64,000 nucleotides of DNA from Apostichopus japonicus. Taxonomy: Eukaryota > Echinodermata > Holothuroidea > Aspidochirotida > Stichopodidae. The stretch covers positions 26,702,713-26,766,712 of the forward strand of contig NC_092574.1 of assembly GCF_037975245.1 (NCBI RefSeq), in the 5' to 3' direction. Made by a program: the position numbers and the translations under genes. Below the pieces are notes generated by a model that was given only the letters and a program-made list of their open reading frames with translations, did no database searches and was not told where the DNA came from. Below are positions 28,501 through 36,850 of the stretch, piece after piece. Within the stretch, counting starts at the first letter, position 1; every line of letters begins with the position of its first letter.

Positions 28501-31500
28501 AGAGAGATGGGGAGGGAAGGGGGAGGAGGACAGGGGGAGGCAACATTAACACATGTCTTATAGAGAGAGAGTATATCTGCTAGAACTGGAGTAATACCTT
28601 AATGGCTAGATGGAGTAATCCATTACTGCAGTTTGTTGATTGGTGGAAAGATGTATTAATTAATGCTCTAGATATTCGGTTCACTGAGAGTATGACATCA
28701 TCTAGTCACAGTAACGTCCCAACGAGTCAGCCAGAACTAGAACAGGTTAAAGTTCATTAAGAAGAATGGCGCTTTCAACAATGTTAAGTCTTAATGATGT
28801 GTGAATATCTTGCTGTCTGTAAACAAGATGGCTGCCTTCCTGTCGGCAACCAAGATGGTTGCCATGGTGTCTGTAATCAAGATGGCTGCCTTCTTAAATG
28901 TAAAGGAGATGGTTGCCATGGTGTCTGTTAACAAGATGGCTGCCTTGGTGTCTCTTAACAAGATGGCTGCCTTCTTGTGTGTAAATGAGGTGGTTGCCAA
29001 GATGTCTTTTAACAAGATGGCTGCCTTGGTGTCATCAAACAAGAAGGCTGCCTTCTTAAATGTATAGGAGATGGTTGCCTTGGTGTCTGTAATCAAGATG
29101 GCTGCCTTCTTGTGTGTAAAGGAGATGGTTGCCTTGGTGTCTGCTAACAAGATGGCTGCCTGAGTGTCATCAAACAAGATGGCTGCCAATATGTTTCATC
29201 CAGCCAGAGATCCTTGTTTACTGGATGAAGAGAGGTATTTTTTAGCTGGATGTATCAAGTTATTTGATGATATCTTACCTTGCTTGACACCTCTCTTGTT
29301 TCTTATACAACTCCTACTCTAAAAAGAGAAGGGAGAGGGTGACCAATTGGTTAAGAGGGATCGTCTGGGATATTAATTTTATATTCAAGTTGGTGAAAAT
29401 TGCTGTTAGATTTCATGTATTGTTGGCTTGTGCAGCAGTTTAGATGCATTTTCCATGTTTTTATTGAAGAATTACAAAAATGGATGAGCATTACATAAAT
29501 TTGGAAGCAATGTTACATGCAAACTAGTAAAACAGGTAGTTACAGATCACACTCACCAATTGCTTGCTCTTCCTATATATTTCAAAACAATAAATATTCA
29601 AATTTAGTTATCATAATATTACTATAATAAATTACTTTTATAATAACAAAAGAATATTTCAAAATGCTAACATGGAAAACAAGAACAAAATTCTTACTGT
29701 AACTTGTCCAACGAAATGAAAGAATTAATGAAATAGTAAACCAAATCACTCATTGGTTTCAAGTAGCTTTTGGATGTTTTTGATGAGATTGCCTGCCCTA
29801 TCCCTCCCTCCTGCCAACCCCATCCCCTCCCCCTTGCCAGGTAGATGTTGAGCTTGTGTAAGGTATCATTGATAACACTATCTCCACATATTATGACTCT
29901 GCTAATGCCACACAAAATACTTGCTTTGTGCTCATTCACAGCTGCATGACGCAGGCTAACGTGAAGTAATCAAGGCCGCCATCATCCTTGCTAGCTTTAG
30001 AATCTTTCATGGCGTAGATCTGTGTACAATCGTTGATAGAATAGCATACTTCACTGTACAATATTTGAATAGAAAGGTTACGCATGAACGCATTTAACTT
30101 TCATTCGTCTTTCGTATGTACAGATCATGTGCCAAGGATTGCTGTTATGATTATCTGCATTATTTGGTATATGTGCATAGATATATATTGATATATATAT
30201 ACATACTGTATGCCTATATGAAAAATGCTTACTCTTGTAATGTCACATATGACTGAACCTATAACACTGAATGTCTTGTAGTAAGCATGCACTGAGTGTG
30301 ATGTTATATTATTCAAAGAAATTTATGCCAGTAATGAATATCGGAATTGATAAATCCTTAAATACTGGTGGGACTGGAAAGTGGGATAGATGCAGCACAT
30401 GGGGATGGGGTGGGTGGTGGGAGGTATTGGGTAAACAGTCAGAGGCATTGTAGCAATATTTTGTGAACGAATAATAGGTTGAAATAGTTGGTTTTGCAGC
30501 TGATGCAGTTTTTAACATCTAGTGCTTTAACTAGATTTCATTTACCTATAATAAGAAATTCATGCACTAGCAACAACTTGTATTTCTCAAACGGTTCGCT
30601 ATTTATTTCTTTGCTTTACATCATTTCACCAACATCATATTATTGAAAACTCTACAGTTTGTAAGGACATTAATATATATTTAGTTTATTTCTTCATTTT
30701 TAGCTTTGTTGTTCGATCTCTGTCATATCATATCAGAACTTTGACTGCATTTGGAGTTTTTTTCTCTGCAGGTTTAAATCTCTACCAGTTGATTGTGAGT
30801 AATAGATGTTTTGACTAATCATGGTTGTTTCATGATTTTGTGTTGCTATGTTACACAGTTCTCTCATTGTATTAAATCTCTTAGTTTTCACAAACTCATT
30901 TCTAGTAATCGACTGACTATCTTTGAGGAGTGCATTGTGTTCTTTCACATTTGTGTTTGTTTCTGTTTGTTTAAATTTTTAATACCTTTTTTGATAGTTT
31001 TTTGAGTGCTTCGTTTGCACAAATATTTTACTAATGATTGTTATCTTAGTTCATGAAGAGGAAAGACTTAAATGTGCAGTCTTTGGGAAATACTTCTCTT
31101 TGGTGTCAGTGATATAAATCAGTCATTTTAATTTCAAATCTGCCTGACAAATGTTTGGACAATCCACAGATTAGGTGTAAATAATATATTTTCTTTTCTT
31201 AAAGGAGTCTGCAAAACTCCACTTGAGTTGTTGAGATGCAATTATGCCAAGATTCAGAAAACAATAAATTTGTAATCCTTAGTGATAGAGAAAATGTACA
31301 ACTAAACATTATGAAGTATGAAAACTTAAATGCTGTTACCTTGCTGCATGAGAAAGATCCCAGAATTTAACAAATTTGTCTTGCCAAACATTTTTCAGCA
31401 TGTTATTAAAAAAATTGGCTTCTGTTATTTCACAATGCTGATCTTAGAATTTGTCAGATGCTATTTTTTACAGCTCTTGCCCTTCATTTTTCTCATGTTC

Positions 31501-34500
31501 CAGGCCTGGAAAAGTCATGGAAAAGAGTACAAAATGTCACAAGTCATGGGAAATGAAATGATCATCTTTCTGCCTTAGTTTGCATTTTTCTTTCCTACTG
31601 TTGATTGAATAGTTTCTACAGATAACAGTAGTGTTTCTGATAGTTATAAAGCAATAATTCAGTGAAATCTGATCTTATGTGAGCAGTATATATCCTATTT
31701 TTCTTGCACGTTTGCTACCTTGCACATATTAACTTTCAGTTGGATGTTAGCTCTGTAGAAATGTTTCACCTTGTACATTATGTTTCACTCGAGTGGTTCG
31801 TTACTATGCCTAACAGGGGCATGATCAAAGTGCTACTTAATTTCTGTCCAAAAGCAAAACAGAATTAAAATGTAAATAATTGGTATAGTTTCATAGGTTA
31901 ATAATTGCAAGTTGATGCCCTTAAGATGTAGGTACATAACTTTATTTTGCGACAGATTTTTCTTTTTTTGTTCAGAGTAAAAATGCTGTGAACAGTCGTA
32001 GACAATTTTTAATTACTATATTAGCCTGAATCTTCTTCATATTCCTCTGATACAGTACATCACCTGAGCAGACAGCCTGCTGAGCTTAAATACAAACTAA
32101 TGAGTTACGATTCTCAATCACGAGCTGTTTGCTTGAGTTGGCACTTAAAGACCTAATTAATATCCCACACATGAGGGCTATATAGCACCGCTGAGTGGTA
32201 AACTGGGACGTAGTATCTAAGGGATCTCATGGCTGTGATTTACGTCAACATCAGTGATTGGAAATCAGATCTTGGGCACTCGACTCTGAGATGGGATAAC
32301 GTCGTCGTCGTAGTTACTGTAACCTCTTTCATGCACAACAGTTCAAGTTTATTTTAAAACACTTTGTAATTGGTGATGCACTTTTGATTAAAAATGTAGA
32401 AGAAATAATTGCTGCACGACCTTGCCCCGCTTAAAATGAGATGCTTGTTTGATAAAACATCATGGTAAACGATATTGTAACAGGCTTTGTAGATAATAAG
32501 CAACGTTCGACGTGATAGGTACCATGGCATGTCATAATAGCATCATCTTGCGCTGTATAGTAAAGTGCATCTTTCAAATTAATTTCTGATGTAATAATGT
32601 TCACATGGTTCTATCTTTGTTTGAAGTTAAGACAATGTGAATAATCTTCAGCCAGTAGTTATATGACTTTTAGACGTTCATTATGAAGCAATTAATATGT
32701 CCAGGAATGCAATTAATCTAACCTTTGCCTACATGATCAACAGAGTCTGTCGTCAATATTTGTCATCAAGCCCACGGATTTCTGCTCCCAATAGACTTCA
32801 CTCGCTTTCGTAAAATTGCCAACCAGGAAATGTTAAAGGTCACTCAATGAGCATAATTTGCTCGTTTTAATAGCCACTTTAGATGTTTTAGCTTTCCTCT
32901 TCAGCAGAGATAGTAATACAAGCAATAATGGATGTATTTTTTTCGTAGAAGCCAGTTTATTTGTAGAGGTGACAACATTTGCTACAGATGATGAAATGGC
33001 AGGGGTTGAATGTGGGATGATTTAATAGGCAGTTATTAGCAAATTACCCATCAACGTAACTTATTTAATTAGACTTGAAACGTTCTTTCGATGTTAGCTC
33101 CTCTCGATGTTACAAAATAAAGTAAAGACAGCACAGTGGCTTAAATCTGGAAAAGGAGGGCAGGGGATGTCCCTTTTATTTACTTTGTAATATGTTTTTA
33201 GTTGTTATGGAACAAATGCTCTGGTTTCAGGGGATTTCTGTCTCTTTTCAAATTAGTGTGCATTGCAGTCAATAATGTGTGTAAGAGTATTTAGAAATGT
33301 TGATAGCCATTACTCAAGTTTCTTGCAAAAGAACAGTTAACTTTTAATATATATTATATATATAAATTTTCTCAAGTTTGGGGGCGGGAAGGACAATTTG
33401 CTATGATCAAGACTATATTATGCAGAATTAGCAAAGATCAAGACTTTTTGCTTTGTTATGGGGGAGAAGTTAGTATAGCACATAGCCTGATACACCATGA
33501 TAGGGGGAACTGTTGATACACAGATGCAATTACCTATAACATCAGACAGATGCAACCTATAACATCAGATACTTCATTTTGTTCACTTAATCTCCCACTG
33601 GAGCATGAAGGTTAACTGCTTCACATGTGACTGATCAACAATAAACACCCAGGGCATTAGGATCATAGTGTATCTGTGAGGCAATCAAAGAAAACACATA
33701 ACAAACTTAAAAGCAGCCTTTTGTGAACGTACCCTTATTGTTCAGGATTCAGAATGGGCCTACGGTATTAATAGGAATCTTAATGGCGTGTCCATACACC
33801 TGTGTTTGTGTGTGGTCTATTTTTGTAGTTATCTAGCTATAGGTAAATGTTTAGAGCTCTATCATGTAAAATTTACAGTATACCTCTTGTACATACGTGT
33901 TTGCTAGTATGCTGCTCATACTTACGACTTTGGCAGTATGCTGCTCATTGGTATGACATTGGCAGTACCCCGCTCATTCATTGACAGATAGAAACCGTGA
34001 ACATTGAAGAAATAAGTTCAGTAGAAGATAGTATAATATGTTGGTATATTGTTATTTTACCTTGAGGCACGAAGGAAAACTCTAAAAAACTCCAAATATA
34101 TTTAAATATTTCATTGAAGACTTTAGGTTAAAACATATCATAAATTAACCCTGAAGTTTTGAATTTTCGGCAGGAGTACTGTATATGTTACATTGACAAG
34201 CTCACCCTGTGGCTCAACATTGGTTTATAACATCTATGATGAATGTTCCATCCATTCCAATTGTTATAAGCTAGCTTCTTAATCACTATAAACATCTGAG
34301 CCAGTCAAGATAAATATTTACATTTTCTCAGTTGCTAACATTTATTCAAGAATAGAATCTTATAAATGGCTGCCATCACATTCATCTTCTTCTTCCTTGT
34401 CTCTCATTCCGTGCACCATTTGCTATTTTTTAAATTACGCATTTTTATTTTGCTTTTACTTTCCTACCTCATTTTTCATTTTCATTTGTATTTAGGGTTT

Positions 34501-35919
34501 AAATGTTTTGTCATGAATGATTATCTCTATTATTTAGTTTATTAAAGCATCATCGTTTCATTTGTTTTTCAATACTTTGTAATGCAATAAGAATAATGTT
34601 TCATTCAGACCTAATTAATTCCACATGTTTGCCAATATCCCCATCCTATATCCCCCACACCCCCCTCCTCTCTTCTCCACCTTCTTATTTAAATAGGGTT
34701 GACTTCCTGCACCCAAATAGTTTGAATATTCAGTCAATTAATTGTGACTTTGTATTGAAATTTCTAAAATTATTGCATTGCCACCGTAAATAATAATTCT
34801 GTTTCCAAATATCCAGAAGAGAATGTTTCAAACTGGTGGCAATTTTTAGTGACCAAAAATTTGAAGCCAATAATTTGAAGCATGATTTGTGTGAACTTTG
34901 TCACTTTACTGAAGTGATATGCATGTGGCAGTTCTCCTTGCATCACTCTTGTGCATGTTATGTATTCAGATTAAAATTGGATTAGTTTTTTCCAACTTTG
35001 TATAACCATGCATATTAGGTCATTTTTGCTACAGCTCAAGAAACATGCATAGCCTGTGTGTGCTACATTTCAAAGATAATTTTCATTATGGCTTTGTTCA
35101 TTCTAACCCATTATCATTTTCATTTTCAAATTGTCAGACCGTCCAGCCTCTTCCATTCCCAAAACACCTGAAAAGGCCAAACAGAATGGCCACATTGGGG
35201 AACCCAAAGAACAAACTGTTGTTTCTCCTCCTCTACGCCAAACTCAGTCAGAAACCTCTCTCATGCAGCCTTCTTCATCATCAACTACTCCAGCATCGTC
35301 AACTCAAACCTCTCCATCTCGTCAACAATATTCTCAACACAATCAACGCTCGGATATCAAGATCACAAAACGCCAATCCAAGCCCCATCATGGTAGCTCA
35401 CCAGCAATCTATAGCCAAAACCAAGGACATCAGATGCACCGACAACAGCAGCAGCAAAACTCATCTTCGTCACTTGGAAGGGCTGAACAGATGCAGAATG
35501 GCTACTCTCCGTCCCCGCATAGCAGTCCAATGGGATATGTGAGGAAGAAGTTCGCTAAGTGGACAGGGTCGTCCAGACACATCTCTGACAACAGCGACGA
35601 CCTGCGAAACATGGACTACCAACAACTCCAGAAAGAGATAATGATTCGAGAGCACGAGGCAAGGATGTTAGCATTCCAGGAGGACCTGGACATGAAGAGA
35701 CGGGAACACCAGGTGAGGATGGATCTATTAGATGCGGTGTCCAGAGGAGGGAGTAAAGTATCCAGCTCAGATATACAACAAGTCTTACTTCACAGGACCT
35801 CTTCCATCGTGACCAACGAGATGATACTCGGTAAGGCCGATGCCAAGAAAGATGTGAATGGTTACAGAAACAGAGGTAAACATGAAGTACGTGCTCTGGA
35901 ATCTTCCACAAATACATAG
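4372..35919 (+). CDS. STARD10: STARD10-like START-domain phospholipid transfer protein (5' incomplete)
   Basis: Exons: 4372-4519, 6585-6688, 12674-12791, 16660-16712, 17147-17342 and probably 35138-35919. All have AG acceptors and GT donors and the phases agree (0/1, 1/0, 0/1, 1/0, 0/1, 1/stop). The visible chain is 466 residues in the long form. Residues 1 to about 175 are the C-terminal three quarters of a START domain; diagnostic stretches are [45 protein letters not shown] and YKPWLYPEQ, the last typical of STARD10 rather than PCTP or STARD7. START proteins enclose one lipid in a hydrophobic tunnel; STARD10 carries phosphatidylcholine and phosphatidylethanolamine between membranes. The tail [18 protein letters not shown] is acidic and rich in CK2-type sites; vertebrate STARD10 is regulated by CK2 in its tail. 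A shorter form reads through the fifth exon donor and stops at 17368 (214 visible residues). Linkage to the last exon is inferred from phase, strand and splice signals only. The first about 45 START residues lie left of the window. Confidence 0.8.
4588..4696 (+). pseudogene. Truncated tandem copy of START exon a
   Basis: This repeats the last 109 nt of the 148-nt exon 177 bp upstream, plus the donor and following intron bases. The only substitution in the exon part is a synonymous CTG to TTG. It lacks the first 39 nt and the acceptor, and in its reading frame a TGA lies immediately upstream, so it cannot be spliced in as a normal exon. The near identity implies a recent duplication. Confidence 0.9.
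4697..6584 (+). other. STARD10-like intron
   Basis: AT-rich intron between START exons a and b. Its first about 50 bp continue the exon-a duplication. A poly-A run lies at 5560-5573 and a perfect inverted repeat at 5694-5720. Nothing else was recognised. Confidence 0.6.
5694..5720. repeat. Perfect inverted repeat, 12-bp arms with 3-nt loop
   Basis: ACCATGGAGCTA is followed by AAA and its exact reverse complement. It would form a hairpin in DNA or in the pre-mRNA. No family was recognised. Confidence 0.9.
6585..6688 (+). CDS. STARD10: STARD10-like, START exon b
   Basis: This exon encodes [20 protein letters not shown] then [15 protein letters not shown]. The acceptor TTTGTTTCCGCAG has a good pyrimidine tract; the donor is CTCG|GTAAGC. 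It begins with the last two bases of the shared Val codon and ends in phase 0. The PLKNRD stretch is conserved in the PCTP/STARD10 group. Confidence 0.9.
10720..10790 (+). mobile_element. tRNA-derived SINE head (relic)
   Basis: TAGCTGAGTTAG at 10729 resembles a tRNA A box (TAGCTCAGTTGG). TTTCGATCC at 10764 resembles a B box, at about tRNA-like spacing. A diverged relative with matching downstream bases (CCTAGCAYGATCT) lies at 21957-22012, which argues for a dispersed family. Not an intact tRNA gene. Confidence 0.5.
10885..10962 (+). mobile_element. Second tRNA-like relic with B-box motif
   Basis: GGTTCAAGTCC at about 10941 matches the Pol III B box. Upstream, TAGTAGACAAGGGTTAGTTG could be a decayed A box. 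It is probably a SINE fragment; I cannot fold a full cloverleaf. Confidence 0.35.
11797..11878. repeat. GT-rich low-complexity repeat
   Basis: Repeated GTGTGTGGGTAATRGTGTG units. Simple sequence in the STARD10-like intron. Confidence 0.7.
12674..12791 (+). CDS. STARD10: STARD10-like, START exon c
   Basis: This exon encodes [20 protein letters not shown] then [19 protein letters not shown]. The acceptor is TTCTTACTTAG and the donor AAAG|GTAGGA. It starts in phase 0 and ends with one base of a Gly codon. It covers the central beta strands, including FPPRK and the T-Q-x-D-P-K-G turn. Confidence 0.9.
15368..15651 (+). repeat. Exon-edge minisatellite, left block (four units)
   Basis: Units of about 66 to 72 bp contain ATATCCTATTAAGATATCAT, a GGCAG splice acceptor and an ACTGTRCCTATGTGGGC stretch. 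The last part matches the 3' splice site and first about 19 nt of the START exon at 16660. Two units carry an extra TACTG. The block ends at a retrotransposon insertion. Confidence 0.9.
15652..16217 (+). mobile_element. 5'-truncated non-LTR retrotransposon, 3' end of reverse-transcriptase ORF
   Basis: An open frame runs to a stop at 16126. It has the C-terminal signature of CR1/L2/Jockey-like reverse-transcriptase ORFs: [29 protein letters not shown]-type spacing (seen as LKELHILPV), [30 protein letters not shown] and [10 protein letters not shown]. About 70 nt later it ends in short ACCTTA repeats, as such clades often do. It sits inside the exon-edge minisatellite and is flanked by TACTC on both sides (15647-15651 and 16218-16222), a probable 5-bp target duplication. 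The upstream part of the element is absent. The frame has no stop or frameshift over about 158 codons, so the insertion is fairly young. Confidence 0.85.
16218..16659 (+). repeat. Exon-edge minisatellite, right block running into the real exon
   Basis: About six further units lead into the genuine acceptor at 16659. The first three units repeat the order of variants found left of the retrotransposon, so blocks of units were duplicated as a group. Each unit keeps an AG dinucleotide at the splice position, giving about ten intronic decoys in all. Confidence 0.9.
16660..16712 (+). CDS. STARD10: STARD10-like, START exon d (53 nt)
   Basis: This exon encodes [18 protein letters not shown], with the Gly split across the previous intron. 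The acceptor is TTTTGGCAG and the donor ATCT|GTAAGT. It ends in phase 0. The sequence leads into the C-terminal lid helix and is strongly STARD10-like. Its 5' edge is the source, or the last unit, of the upstream minisatellite. Confidence 0.9.
16713..17146 (+). other. STARD10-like intron, 434 bp
   Basis: Short AT-rich intron with a TA-rich tract at 16940-16990. It ends in the acceptor CTTCTTCCGTAG. Nothing else was seen. Confidence 0.7.
17147..17368 (+). CDS. STARD10: STARD10-like, exon e: last START helix and acidic tail
   Basis: This exon encodes the final START helix ([16 protein letters not shown]), the STARD10-like [11 protein letters not shown] and then an acidic Ser-rich tail. Two endings are possible. 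Read-through gives GDLIEKWL and a TAG at 17366-17368. Alternatively the donor GGAG|GTGACT ends the exon at 17342 after one base of a Gly/Asp codon, which fits the phase of the exon at 35138. I cannot decide between them from sequence alone, and both may occur. Confidence 0.85.
   Translation: MLKNLHKACQRYPAWKSVNNPHYKPWLYPEQMNLPRLNLSHILSKSFSSEESLEDGDLKEEDFKGGDLIEKWL
18547..18593 (-). other. Potential G-quadruplex tract on the - strand
   Basis: Several runs of 4 to 6 C separated by single T bases on + give repeated G runs on -, the template strand of the STARD10-like gene. This fits the G-quadruplex sequence rule. Function unknown. Confidence 0.5.
20106..20211. repeat. Two-copy direct repeat, about 55 bp
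   Basis: GGTAAACCAGACTACTTTRG, then a GACATTWACSTG part and AGCTTCTGTTTCA, occurs twice in tandem with small gaps. Confidence 0.8.
21651..21810. repeat. Degenerate tandem repeat, about 45 bp, four units
   Basis: Units contain TACTGTAGTTAACAGTGTAA and AAGCTGT with variable spacing. Non-coding. Confidence 0.65.
21957..22012 (+). mobile_element. SINE relic related to the copy at 10720
   Basis: It shares a CTAGCTRA A-box-like segment, a GTTAGAGAG/GTAAGAGGG segment and CATTCCTAGCATGATCT with the 10720 copy, in the same order. The B box is degraded. Confidence 0.4.
23681..24682. repeat. 39/42-bp minisatellite, about 25 units
   Basis: The unit is built from TTAGCCTGTACAATATGTAT, TATTATTAGG and CTGCTCCCA. 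Some units are 42 bp (ATTAATAGCC), others 39. Both lengths are multiples of three, so open frames appear on both strands (for example 23925-24341 on -, 24352-24639 on +). These are artefacts. A variant unit near 24594 carries a hairpin. Confidence 0.95.
24594..24615. repeat. Hairpin in a variant minisatellite unit
   Basis: GCCAATGGC, a TTCT loop and GCCATTGGC form a perfect 9-bp stem. No other unit of the array has it. It includes an inverted pair of CCAAT pentamers. Confidence 0.85.
27246..27390. repeat. ACTG/AGTG simple repeat
   Basis: Mostly interspersed GACTGACTGA, TGAGTGACT and TAATTGACTGATG words. Microsatellite-like. Confidence 0.85.
27480..27900. repeat. Degenerate repeat, period about 60 bp
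   Basis: Recurring words are GAAAATTGAYRTTTT, CGAAATCATGCCAAATSGTC and AAATGTCAAAA, roughly seven times with substantial divergence. Non-coding. Confidence 0.65.
28816..29190. repeat. 27-bp tandem array of AAGATGGCTGCC motifs
   Basis: About 14 units of 27 bp alternate between AACAAGATGGCTGCC and a variant GGAGATGGTTGCC. The core AAGATGGC matches the well-known YY1 site core. Because 27 is divisible by three, open frames run on both strands (28801-29067 on +, 28791-29189 on -); I treat them as artefacts. Confidence 0.9.
29191..35137 (+). other. Long intron or intergenic stretch, part 3
   Basis: No exon recognised. The region is AT-rich, with a few small tandem duplications, for example GGCAGTATGCTGCTCATT-like words at 33908-33977. 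It ends in a convincing 3' splice site: branch-point-like TTCTAAC at 35101, a T-rich tract, and CAG at 35135-35137. Confidence 0.55.
35138..35919 (+). CDS. Coiled-coil, Ser/Gln-rich 3' exon, probably STARD10-like C-terminus
   Basis: One long open exon of 260 residues plus stop. It begins with two bases of a codon (phase 1) behind a good acceptor, which matches the donor at 17342 exactly (joint codon GAC, Asp). It encodes a low-complexity linker ([22 protein letters not shown]), a basic patch (YVRKKFAKW) and a heptad-like charged helix from [10 protein letters not shown] to LLDAVSRG, then a short tail ending at TAG 35917-35919. I do not recognise a family. Strong donors inside it (CTCG|GTAAGG after 35830, AGAG|GTAAAC after 35875) could splice on to an unseen exon. 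It may instead be the last exon of a separate + strand gene, but no other upstream exon was found in the 17.8 kb between. Confidence 0.7.
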
Positions 35920-36159
35920 AATTATTTCTATAGCGTTTAGGAAGAGCTGTCCACTTTGAAGGCTGAATCAGTTCTACTGTTAACATTTGATGCACTTTTA
36001 AAAGATAAAAGTTCATGAAATTTTTTCTTTGTTGAATAGCTTGAGACTGTATGTAAGACCAGAGATGGTAGACTTGTCTTGATATCCTTGTGTGCTTTCT
36101 CTCCGTGCTGTTTGTGATGTATATTACTGTAGACTCCAAGTGGATGTTCATTATAGGTA

Positions 36160-36195
36160 AAGGGGGAGGGGGGGGGGGAGGGGGAGGAAAAGGGT
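36160..36195 (+). other. Potential G-quadruplex tract after the + strand stop codon
   Basis: G runs of 5 or more separated by single A bases on the sense strand, about 240 nt after the TAG at 35919. If the 3' untranslated region continues here, the mRNA would carry it. Confidence 0.5.
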
Positions 36196-36379
36196 TATTG
36201 TTTACCTTGAGACATTATACATTCAATGATATCAGAGATGTGTAACAAAGGTACAGTGTTTCTCCTCAAGAAGAAAGTCACAGTCACTGTTGACTGAAGT
36301 AATTTATGTGTTTTTAAAACTGGATGTTGAGTTTGAAGTGGACAGGTGAATCTTGAATCAGCTCATTGTTCATTACATG

Positions 36380-36850
36380 ACCTTGCATTAGGAATGCAAG
36401 TGATACCTATAGCAGCTTGTTCTACTGTGTATTCATGTCCACTGATTGCTAAACAAACTCTATGCTTGCATTAGGAATGCAAGTGATACCTATAGCAGCT
36501 TGCTTTAGTCATGTACAAACTCTATGCTTGCATTAGGAATGCAAGTGATACCTATAGCAGCTTGCTTTAGTCATGCATGTCCACTGATTGCTAAACAAAC
36601 TCTATGCTTGCATTAGGAATGCAAGTGATACCTATAGCAGCTTGCTCTACTCTATATTCATGTCCACTGATTGCTAAACAACTCTATGCTTGCATTAGGA
36701 ATGCAAGTGATACCTATAGCAGCTTGCTTTAGTCATGCATGTCCACTGATTGCTAAACAAACTCTATGCTTGCATTAGGAATGCATGTGATACCTATAGC
36801 AGCTTGCTTTATTCTGTATATGCATGTCCACTAATTGCTAAACAAACTCC
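36380..36850. repeat. Hairpin-bearing minisatellite, about six units of 60-95 bp
   Basis: Each unit holds CTTGCATTAGGAATGCAAG, a perfect 8-bp stem with a 3-nt loop, followed by TGATACCTATAGCAGCTTG. Most units also hold ATGTCCACTGATTGCTAAAC. The last unit has one stem mismatch. Spacing differs between units by deletion of the middle part. Confidence 0.9.

Larger units (their letters stand above)
24683..28800 (+). other. Long intron or intergenic stretch, part 2
   Basis: No exon recognised. It holds G-rich runs (26271-26287, 26429-26446), an ACTG-rich simple repeat (27246-27390) and a degenerate repeat of about 60 bp (27480-27900). The open frames at 25575-27042 and 28142-28552 show no family resemblance. 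Confidence 0.5.

Noticed and set aside
28791-29189. 132-residue (-) and 88-residue (+) repeat proteins
   Set aside because: 27-bp period opens frames on both strands; no splice context or start evidence.
35555-36151. 198-residue antisense open frame
   Set aside because: Shadow of the coiled-coil exon; no family resemblance.
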